DNA of 25,991 bases, from positions 2,147-28,137 of the forward strand of contig NW_003139398.1 in NCBI RefSeq assembly GCF_000003605.2, given 5' to 3'. Below are positions 20,901 through 25,991 of the stretch, one piece after another. The translations under genes and the position numbers were made by a program. Numbering within the stretch: the stretch's first letter is position 1; every line of letters begins with the position of its first letter. The notes under the pieces are model-generated. The model did not search any database and had not been told where the DNA came from. It saw only the letters and a list, made by a program, of their open reading frames with translations. This DNA comes from Saccoglossus kowalevskii. Lineage: Eukaryota; Hemichordata; Enteropneusta; Harrimaniidae.

Positions 20901-23192
20901 AATATTCCCTTTCTGAATTTTTCGTAATTTCTTTTTGTATTTTTTTTGTGAGATTTGATCAAATAAACACAATTTACTATTGGCTTGAGGTCTTGATCGC
21001 AATTTTGAAAAAAATTACATGGTAAATTTGACAAAAGTTGACTTTGCCGCTTTTAGGATTATCCTATCTGCTCTTGAGTAGCGTATGCACTTCCTAAAAT
21101 GATGAGGGTGTATTATTGTTAAAATGAGTTTGTAAATGAGTATTTAAAATTCATCGTGCATATTTAAATCCAGCATGCAATTCTAATGCAACTTTTGGTT
21201 TAAAAATGGCCGGAATGATTCATAATGTATTCACATTTCAGATCTTTAGATGCTGTACCCGAATCTGCCATTAAACTTTTCCATGAAGCTGCAGAAAAAC
21301 TGATAGAAGAAAAAGGGCCAGTTGAGGCCCTGGCAGCAGCTCTAGCACTTGTATCAGGAGCTACTGATGTCACATCAAGATCACTGCTCAATTCTGATGA
21401 GGTTTGTTTTGTTTTTTGTCATTTTTGTACATCTACAATCCAATTCAAGATGGCTGACATGCAGCCGTAATTGATGGAAATTGTTGCATGTTTATTTAGA
21501 CTACTGTCCCAGATTTGAGGTAATATACGACATATATACCCAAATGTAGTTCTGGTTTAGTGCCATTTTATTATACCAACTTCATTTCAAATGTAATTCT
21601 GAGACGAGGTATTAAAAATGCAATTAACTTTAATGCACTAAAAATCCTGTACAATAGGGATACAGCATCCGAAAAGTACTATTTGCAACCGTGATTAAAT
21701 GGCTCTGGAACTAGCATACAATGATTAGATACAGTAGGTAGTAACACAAATTCTCACACATATTTTGGCATTGCTTGGTTTATTTATGTACATTCTTTTT
21801 AGCAGCAACTATATTATTTGTTAAATTGTCCTAATCGATAGAATAAAAATAAAATACCGGTGCCATTATTACTATCCGCCACGTTTTGAGAAACAACAAA
21901 ACTGTCAGGTTCACCAGTAAAAGCCCTTATAGAAAGTATAAAAGTATCTTTTTTATTTTTGACATCATTTTTATAATTTGGAAAAAATATTATTTTTTTT
22001 CTCTTTTATACACAAAATATTGTAATGTTCTTCTTACACTCTATGTCAGAATTACAAAATAATATTTTTGGCGATTTCATTCGACAGCAGCATTTATTCC
22101 TACATTTGTACTATCCACAATCGGGTCTACTTTTAGACATGAATGCAAAACAGTGGTACCTTATAATCACGTATGTTATAATAGTTTGCCTGCCGTGGTT
22201 GTCTAAGTGTAAACCTCTGCTTGAGTATAAATTTAAAGCATTTTACAACAAGTCATTTATTCGATTATAAGCAGTTGTGTTAGTTTTTATTTGAAACTTC
22301 GTTTAGAATATACTTTCGTTCTTCCAAAATGTGCAGACCAATATTCATGTGAAATGCAGGGTTGAATGCTGTTCCACTTAGTAAACGCACCCAAGAGTGA
22401 TTAGTGACCCCGGGGCGTAACGGCTGATCCTCAAGTTAATTTGAACGATGCTAGGCGATGAAGACACTCGTGGCGATTTGTTATGAATAAATTAGCATAA
22501 ATTATCGCTCAGGAGAAGTTATAAATTTTATCCCAGAGGGGTTGACACTCGAACAACTACAGTAATTAAAAACAAAATCAAAACAATGTTTTGAGGCAAT
22601 CAAAATGCTGGGAGAATAAAATAACATTTTGTTTTCATGTTTAGGGTTATACAACTTATATATTCAGTTGCCAGACAGAAATGAGAGCGCTTTCCTACGT
22701 CTGGAGAGCCCTTGGTAACCAGATACCGGAAGATGTCAAGGAAAAGTTCAGAGGAATGAGAATGTGTACGAATACAAAGAGCGCCGTGTTCGATGTACCC
22801 AACGATGTGATTCCCAAACTTGAGGTGAGTGACTGTCTTCAACTCTAATAATTCATAATAATTAAAAAAAATGTGTTCATATGCAAATGAGACATTGATG
22901 CTTAACCAATCACTTGTGTTCTTTGGCACCAATGAAAACAACCAATTCTTGTCTGTATTTGCAGTCACACTGGGTTAACAGATGGGGATGTACTCTGGAA
23001 CAAGCTCAGCATCTACCAGATATTATCGAGACAAGCACTCAGGGAAGAAATGGATTTGGACGAGGTGGATTCGGACGAGGAGGATTTGGTGGGCGTGGCG
23101 GACGTGGTCGAAAGTTTGGTGGGATCAGTCGGCGAGATAAACCTTCTGCTGGAAATAGAGGCTTTAAAAATAACTCATTTTTTTCGAACTAG
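8864..23192 (+). CDS. DDX21: DDX21/DDX50-family DEAD-box RNA helicase, complete gene (14 coding exons, 700 aa)
   Basis: This is an ATP-dependent RNA helicase, orthologous to the ancestor of vertebrate nucleolar helicases DDX21 and DDX50, which act in rRNA transcription and pre-rRNA processing. Exons join in frame to 2103 coding bases. Domains: a Lys/Glu-rich tail (1-115); Q motif with Gln145; motif I ARTGTGKT (162-169); Ia APTRELA (197-203); TPGR (245-248); motif II DEVD (269-272), the variant typical of DDX21/50 in place of DEAD; SAT (306-308); IV MIFTETK (373-379); LHGDI (398-402); [11 protein letters not shown] (424-433); [12 protein letters not shown] (454-463); a GUCT domain (about 515-620); and a Gly/Arg/Phe tail (about 652-678). 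Human DDX21 is somewhat longer (783 aa), mainly in its N-terminal repeats and FRGQR tail. All catalytic residues are present. The start at 8864 has a strong Kozak context (ACCATGG). An in-frame ATG at 8840 (8 codons earlier) has a poor one. Intron phases are 0,0,1,1,0,1,0,0,0,0,2,0,0. Confidence 0.95.
9407..9603. mobile_element. MITE-like element, AGGCCAAAA inverted ends
   Basis: The left end has AGGCCAAAA followed by a T/A-rich tract and TTGTTGCCC. The reverse complement of the right end repeats AGGCCAAAA..TTGTTGCCC and GACC/GTCGG. It is about 197 bp with GGGTCGG motifs inside and has no coding capacity. Confidence 0.65.
10758..10923. repeat. Cluster of three perfect short hairpins
   Basis: Stem 1: TAACAGGGCG / CGCCCTGTTA (10758-10767 and 10771-10780, 3-base loop). 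Stem 2: ATTGACCC / GGGTCAAT (about 10825-10843, loop ATC). Stem 3: TTTTTGATC / GATCAAAAA (10893-10901 and 10915-10923, 13-base loop). All are exact inverted repeats in intron 1. Confidence 0.75.
11742..11975 (+). CDS. DDX21: DDX21-like exon 2
   Basis: 78 codons (residues 32-109). It is a Lys/Glu/Ser-rich tail with [18 protein letters not shown] and SGSESSN, a probable nuclear/nucleolar targeting region. The acceptor is CCCATAG and the donor is AAG|GTATGT. Long minus-strand frames here are shadows of the biased composition. Confidence 0.9.
12069..12144 (+). CDS. DDX21: DDX21-like exon 3
   Basis: 25 codons plus one base (residues 110-135). It encodes [19 protein letters not shown], the lead-in to the Q motif (human: GAFSNFPISEETIKLLK). 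It ends AAAG before GCGAGT, a GC donor. The nearby GT (after GGCGA) would run into a stop in exon 4, so the GC donor is the consistent reading. Confidence 0.9.
12145..12747 (+). other. DDX21-like intron 3, GC-AG type (603 bp)
   Basis: The donor AAG|GCGAGT matches the strong non-GT consensus of GC-AG introns (AG|GCAAGT). The acceptor is CAACTTTCAG. No repeat or RNA gene was seen inside. Confidence 0.85.
12748..12831 (+). CDS. DDX21: DDX21-like exon 4
   Basis: Residues 135-163. It encodes [15 protein letters not shown] (Q motif) and GHDVIAQA, leading to motif I, which is split by intron 4 (A|GG). The donor is GTAAGT. Confidence 0.94.
12832..14103 (+). other. DDX21-like intron 4 (1272 bp)
   Basis: GT-AG intron. 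I looked for box C/D snoRNA structure around TGATGA at about 13422 and 13933 and found no convincing D box or terminal stem. The short open frames at 13731-14001 have no similarity. Confidence 0.85.
14104..14231 (+). CDS. DDX21: DDX21-like exon 5
   Basis: Residues 163-205. It encodes TGTGKT (Walker A, Lys168) and [11 protein letters not shown] (motif Ia). The donor is CAA|GTAAGT. Confidence 0.95.
14232..15211 (+). other. DDX21-like intron 5 (980 bp)
   Basis: GT-AG intron, AT-rich. The phrase GGCCA(C/T)AT..GCCATATTGGATTG occurs twice (about 14740-14770 and 14850-14870), a hint of a small decayed repeat. Otherwise I see nothing. Confidence 0.8.
15212..15476 (+). CDS. DDX21: DDX21-like exon 6
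   Basis: Residues 206-294. It encodes [20 protein letters not shown] and [20 protein letters not shown] (motif II). It ends ATGG|GTAAAT (phase 1). The last bases of the exon are part of the first unit of the following minisatellite. Confidence 0.95.
15467..16079 (+). repeat. 31-bp minisatellite, about 19-20 units, starting in exon 6
   Basis: The consensus unit is ATCAGTAAATGTCTCCCTCT plus AGTGGTACAAG, 31 bp. Units 6 and 12 are lengthened by C-runs and unit 17 is shortened. The first unit, TACAAGATGGGTAAATATCT..., covers the exon 6 end and its 5' splice site. About 15 units keep GTAAAT or a close variant. One has AATAAAT and three have ACTAAAT. The array fills most of intron 6. Confidence 0.93.
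16119..16267 (+). CDS. DDX21: DDX21-like exon 7
   Basis: Residues 294-343. It encodes [13 protein letters not shown] (motif III SAT) and [15 protein letters not shown], matching the human sequence closely. The acceptor is ACTTACAG and the donor is GAA|GTAAGT. Confidence 0.95.
16440..16622 (+). mobile_element. MITE family A, copy 2 (left end degraded)
   Basis: It shares AAAATAAAATCCAGC, CAGTGAAAATAAATTCCA and TTTTCAGTGAAAATTAATTC with copies 1 and 3, in the same order and orientation. The outer left end is missing or mutated. Confidence 0.8.
16680..17370 (+). repeat. Tandem repeat of about 155 bp, 3.5 units, in intron 7
   Basis: CTCTCTCAGATTTGTTCATT-like blocks begin near 16827, 16981 and 17138 (GATTTGTTCA positions; spacings 154 and 157). 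Shared segments are GTGATATTTTCGACTTCTTG, AATTGCTTTGATATTACATA and GAATATTTTTGTCATTTTT. A partial fourth unit follows at about 17274. The array is bracketed by GCGGAGCTTATCATATGAG and GCGGAGCTATCTCAGCCGAG, probably ends of a larger dispersed element. Confidence 0.85.
18369..18575 (+). CDS. DDX21: DDX21-like exon 8
   Basis: 69 codons (344-412). It encodes [31 protein letters not shown] and [15 protein letters not shown], the start of the second RecA domain. The donor is AAG|GTAATA. Confidence 0.95.
18682..18892 (+). mobile_element. MITE family A, copy 3 (complete)
   Basis: 211 bp flanked by TA. It starts CTGTAGAATGCTTTATTTTC and ends with AAATTATTTTACAG. It has the same inner motifs and orientation as copy 1. 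Confidence 0.85.
19051..19165 (+). repeat. Dispersed intronic repeat B, copy 1
   Basis: ATTGACCAAATAGACATAAT, then GGGCTTGATCAAAATC, a gap, then TTTGTGAACGG and AAAGTTGACT. The same series recurs in introns 10 and 11. Confidence 0.55.
19345..19449 (+). CDS. DDX21: DDX21-like exon 9
   Basis: 35 codons (413-447). It encodes [20 protein letters not shown] and DIPEVDLIV (motif V). The donor is AAG|GTAAGA. Confidence 0.95.
19602..19962 (+). repeat. 31-bp minisatellite, about 12 units, in intron 9
   Basis: The consensus unit is GACTCCCTAGAACCCCAATG plus AAAGTCACTGT, 31 bp, with shorter variants of 23-30 bp. Variant units recur in order (a 'TACCA..TTGAAAGTAT' unit, then a 'GAGTCCCAGT' unit, then 'ACTGT/CAACTCC'), so higher-order duplication is likely. 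Confidence 0.9.
20067..20186 (+). CDS. DDX21: DDX21-like exon 10
   Basis: 40 codons (448-487). It encodes [17 protein letters not shown] (motif VI with arginine fingers) and [19 protein letters not shown]. The donor is GCG|GTAAGT. Confidence 0.95.
20266..20372 (+). repeat. 36-37-bp minisatellite, 3 units
   Basis: CTTCACAGCCATCAA..ATTTGTAA.CTT(T/C)CACAACCT repeats with starts at 20266, 20302 and 20339. Confidence 0.85.
20601..20709 (+). repeat. Dispersed intronic repeat B, copy 2
   Basis: TTTGAACCAAATTGACATAA, AGGTCTTGATCGAAATTTC, AATTTGTGAAAT and AGTGGACTTTG occur in the same order as copies 1 and 3. Confidence 0.6.
20801..20874 (+). CDS. DDX21: DDX21-like exon 11
   Basis: Residues 488-512. 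It encodes [20 protein letters not shown], the end of helicase core and linker (human: [20 protein letters not shown]). It ends CTCAA|GTAAGT, phase 2. Confidence 0.94.
20951..21047 (+). repeat. Dispersed intronic repeat B, copy 3
   Basis: AGATTTGATCAAATAAACAC, GAGGTCTTGATCGCAATTTT and AAAAGTTGACTTTG lie in intron 11 (20875-21241, 367 bp). Nothing else was seen in this intron. Confidence 0.6.
21242..21401 (+). CDS. DDX21: DDX21-like exon 12
   Basis: Residues 512-565. It encodes [20 protein letters not shown] and [17 protein letters not shown], almost identical to the human DDX21 segment before the GUCT fold. The donor is GAG|GTTTGT. Confidence 0.95.
21402..22644 (+). other. DDX21-like intron 12 (1243 bp)
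   Basis: GT-AG intron. An 81-codon frame at 22025-22270 has hydrophobic stretches but no recognisable relative. No RNA gene or clear repeat was seen. Confidence 0.8.
22645..22824 (+). CDS. DDX21: DDX21-like exon 13 (GUCT domain)
   Basis: 60 codons (566-625). It encodes [43 protein letters not shown], matching the GUCT domain of DDX21/DDX50 (human: GFVTMILQCS, AWKELKEQLG, VKGMVFLKGKLGVCFDVP). The donor is GAG|GTGAGT. Confidence 0.93.
22965..23192 (+). CDS. DDX21: DDX21-like exon 14 (RGG tail and stop)
   Basis: 75 codons plus TAG. It starts SHWVNRWG (human: KWHDSRRWQ) and continues to a tail of [20 protein letters not shown], then a basic end, FKNNSFFSN. The tail is a compact RGG/FGRGG box in place of human FRGQR repeats, a likely RNA-binding and methylation region. 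The preceding 140-bp intron 13 (22825-22964) carries an octamer ATGCAAAT by chance or design. Confidence 0.93.
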   Translation, partial: SHWVNRWGCTLEQAQHLPDIIETSTQGRNGFGRGGFGRGGFGGRGGRGRKFGGISRRDKPSAGNRGFKNNSFFSN

Positions 23193-23530
23193 TACCATTA
23201 AAATCAATGAAAAGAATGTTTCCAATTAATTTATTTGCAATTTTGTGTCTTTCTGTCATCAAAGGTGAACTTGATGGATTGCGTTTAATACTAGATTGTA
23301 ATAATGGAAATATAAGGTCATCTCTTTATTTACTGTCGTCATTACAAATTTGTGAATAACCTCATTTGAAAACATTTTCATTTTTGAATTCTGTGATTTA
23401 TTTTTAAAGTTATATTTTTAGTTGGTCTCGCTATTCATCTGTACGATAACATCAAATATATTGCCCCTTCTCACAATTTTAATGTGTTTTTCTGTTGGAC
23501 ATTATACCAATAAATTATTCCTCAGTCTCC
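23193..23530 (+). other. 3' UTR of the DDX21-like gene
   Basis: AT-rich and non-coding, from the TAG to about 16 bases after the AATAAA hexamer. The end position is an estimate. Confidence 0.65.
23509..23514 (+). terminator. Polyadenylation signal AATAAA
   Basis: A canonical hexamer 317 bases after the stop. A T/GT-rich element (CTGTTTTTGTCGTC) follows about 25 bases later, as expected of a cleavage site. Confidence 0.75.
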
Positions 23531-23849
23531 AAACAAAACTGTTTTTGTCGTCTTCTCTAAATTTTGGATAGAGTATAAATGATTTTTGTCAATTTTTGGT
23601 TCTCAATGGGGAAAGTAAACACATAATTCAGGTGAGCTTTTATTGAACGGCAAAGTAAATGCTGCAATCGTTTGAACTCAAATTAAAAGCAGAGAATGAT
23701 GTAATCATGAAAGCTTCTATTGGAAGAAGCATGAACTCTGCAATCTTGTGTGCTGGACGTTAATGCTGCAATTGTGCAAAATCAACTTGAATGGAAGTGA
23801 ACACTACAATGTTGGTTCAAATTTGAAAGGGGGATTCAACGCTTCATGC

Positions 23850-23940
23850 ATGCGTCAGATGGCCATAGCGTGTCATTGTTTACAAACAAGCATCTACCCA
23901 TGATCCTTTGCGTTTTTTGCGCATGTTATAGTTTACAATA
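23850..23940 (+). repeat. Dispersed repeat, copy 2
   Basis: Identical over 34 bases (23856-23889) to 6878-6911, with continued similarity through ACCCATGATCCTTTGCGTTT. Same orientation as copy 1. Confidence 0.75.
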
Positions 23941-24732
23941 GTGTGGTGCACCATGGGAATCTCGGAGGTCACTTATACGAGGCTCCAACTTTTGGTCACG
24001 GCCCAGAAGACTAAATTCTCAAAACAAATTTTCAAGGAACACCCACCTCCAGTTGCATAAATATTTGTTAAGCTGCATCAGGAATTCTGGTAAAATGGAT
24101 CCATTTATACCACATGTTACTCATTTTATGGCGTATATCATCACTGTTTTGATTCCAGAAAATGTCAAAAACCGTCCCTTACCCATTTCAAAATATAATG
24201 TACAGACCACTTTGGTGCATACTCGTTGGTAGGGTTCTAATTGTGACCCCCCCCCCCCCCGATGCGGATATAACTGATGATGATGATCCTCGTAATAGCT
24301 TCAAATGTGTTTGTCGCCCTCTATAATGTGCTTTGAATGTGTACGTCTCCCTCTATAGTTAGATATCTCTCGGTTGTTGATTTACGAAGAGGAGAGTGAT
24401 TGCAATTAATAATGTCAATACATAATGCAATGTTAGGACAGACTCAGTTTTCCATACATTAGGAATAATTATAATTCCATGCAGCAAACATCTCTGTTTT
24501 ATGCAAAAATCCATTCTGAAATATTAATGCTGTTTTAATTTTATTCGGAATCGAGCGCGATATATTTGGATCATAGAAGCGCTGACGCTTGTAATGAGAA
24601 AATGTTTATACGTAGCCCTGTATGTTAATTATTTTATGGATGTCTAATTCGTGGTAGAGGAGGAATTCAACATGTTTAAAAGCACACATCTTAAGAGAGA
24701 AAAAAATTCAGTTTATCGGGTAAAAAAAAAGT

Positions 24733-24841
24733 AGAAAGGTGGCGGTAGTTGTCGCATAGCGTTCGAGTTTCGCGTAAAAACAACTCCAATGAGTTGTGTT
24801 CGTCGCACGGGAATACGTCGGGTACGACGACCACCCTTTAG
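24733..24841. mobile_element. Short MITE-like element related to 6319-6626
   Basis: The left end reads AGAAAGGTGGCGGTAGTTGT and the reverse complement of the right end reads CTAAAGGGTGGTCGTCG. Both resemble the TTTAAAGGGCGGTAGTCGTC ends of the 6319 element. It is about 109 bp with a short palindrome CAACTCCAATGAGTTG in the middle. Confidence 0.5.
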
Positions 24842-25991
24842 AACTACATGGAAAAATTCAACTTTCATCGACATCGGAGAATAGTCTGGCAGACATTGTT
24901 CCCTGCAGTAATGGTGCAAAGTCCGAAATCGCTATAAAAAAAAAAAGGCAATTAAAACTAGACTGCACCATTTATAGTGTGTAGCGTCTGGGTGTACAGG
25001 ATAGAACTGAGACTCGTAATATAATGTAATGTATCACTAGTCTGAGGATGAAATCATAGCCCACTGTAGTAGTGAGGCGATGACCGAATAAATGCTGATG
25101 ATGATTAGTCCATCGTAGAATGTGTGGTCTGATTTTTAGCAAGATTAATGCCAACCATACTCAAAGTTGACAATTTGCATTGGAAAATCATAATCAAATA
25201 AAGTTTGCAGTATATAAGAAAAATGCAACAGAAATCATACAATATCTGATCACTTTGAGAACAAAAATTAAAATAATTCGAGAACAGGACAGAAAGAGAC
25301 AGCAACCAAAAAAAATATAAATATGCATTGTCATAATTAATTTTGAATACTAACAAGTGTTGGGGTTGAACCAACAGTGAGGAATCAGTCTACCGAATGT
25401 CCTTAAAAGATGTAAATATCTTACAAAAACATTGGTGCCTTATTTGTTTAATTATTTTAAGGGACATAATTTCCAGCTTTATTCAAAGTAATTCAGATAT
25501 TTTAGTATAAAAACAAATGCCTCATCGCAAAAAAAAGAAAGTGCTGCATTTAGACGTGAATAGATTCATAAAACATGCAGAATAACGGAAAATCTTAGCT
25601 GGCTTTTATCCAAGTATTTTGTACAGGTGTCTGTCAAAAATTAATGATTTACTGAGACAAATATGAACTGCCTCATTGTGTGACTACTACTGTATTATAT
25701 GAAAAGTAAAAAAAACACCCTTTATGAATCATGTTGCAAGCTCTGCTTTGTATGCAAATCAACTTAAATAGTTAGTTGGTGTCCAGTGGAGGGAGAAGTC
25801 AACAATACTGTTGCCTCCTGAAAATCTACATCTTCAAACACTGCAATCTTTGAAGTGCATTTTTAAACCAGTATTATAAAAACTCTATCATTTTGTTCTA
25901 ATAGCTGAAACATATTCCTGTGAGTTTTCATTTGTCGAATGAACTGTTTGTCAAATACAGAATACATGTATTTTAGAACAATTTTCTTTTT

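Larger units (their letters stand above)
23531..25991. other. Downstream intergenic region, no supported gene
   Basis: Contains the dispersed repeat copy at 23850-23940, a C14 run at 24247-24260, two copies of a CCCTCTATA.. motif (24310-24370), and a small MITE-like element (24733-24841). Open frames at 24713-25374 on both strands have no recognisable similarity. From 25140 to the end I see only AT-rich sequence. Confidence 0.6.

Noticed and set aside
22025-22270. 81-codon hydrophobic frame in intron 12
   Set aside because: No similarity, and it is inside an intron whose flanking exons join perfectly without it.
22600-22968. 122-codon minus-strand frame
   Set aside because: Antisense to helicase exon 13, whose plus-strand coding is certain.
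24713-25374. Several 60-90-codon frames on both strands
   Set aside because: They lie in MITE-like and AT-rich DNA, with no similarity or gene structure.

Overview
This is animal nuclear DNA. Genes are split by GT-AG introns with long polypyrimidine acceptors, and one intron is GC-AG. The DNA is AT-rich, and introns and intergenic DNA are full of short inverted-repeat transposons, minisatellites and a decayed LINE. The two recognisable proteins are clearly metazoan, and the repeat style suggests a marine invertebrate (for example a hemichordate, another invertebrate deuterostome or a lophotrochozoan). I cannot assign a species from sequence alone.

Layout. (1) 1-1922 is the end of an inositol polyphosphate multikinase (IPMK) gene on the + strand: an intron end, then the last coding exon (1081-1922). 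It carries the SSLL and IDF motifs of the inositol-phosphate kinase fold. (2) 1908-2765 is a G-rich satellite whose first unit overlaps the IPMK stop codon. It is followed by a decayed ~160-bp tandem repeat (2851-3590). (3) 3591-8650 has no supported host gene. It holds a fold-back inverted repeat, two MITE-like elements, a dispersed repeat and the 3' end of a dead L1/Tx1-type LINE. (4) 8660-23530 is a complete DEAD-box RNA helicase gene of the DDX21/DDX50 (nucleolar helicase II/Gu) family on the + strand. It has 14 coding exons, 700 codons, every helicase motif, a GUCT domain and an RGG-rich tail, and a polyadenylation signal at 23509. Its introns hold three minisatellites, one ~155-bp tandem repeat, several MITEs and a dispersed repeat. 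(5) 23531-25991 is intergenic with another small MITE-like element and no supported gene.

How the genes relate. IPMK makes higher inositol phosphates in the nucleus and cytosol. DDX21 unwinds RNA (including G-quadruplexes in the human protein) for rRNA synthesis and processing in the nucleolus. They are separate transcription units about 7 kb apart in the same orientation. Nothing in the sequence shows co-regulation, although both human orthologues lie on chromosome 10q21-q22 as I recall.

Most notable. Two unrelated tandem arrays each have a first unit that overlaps an exon end: the IPMK stop codon, and the DDX21 exon 6 donor site. The second array carries about 15 copies of a GTAAAT donor-like core. 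No defence system, CRISPR array or novel operon-like system is present.
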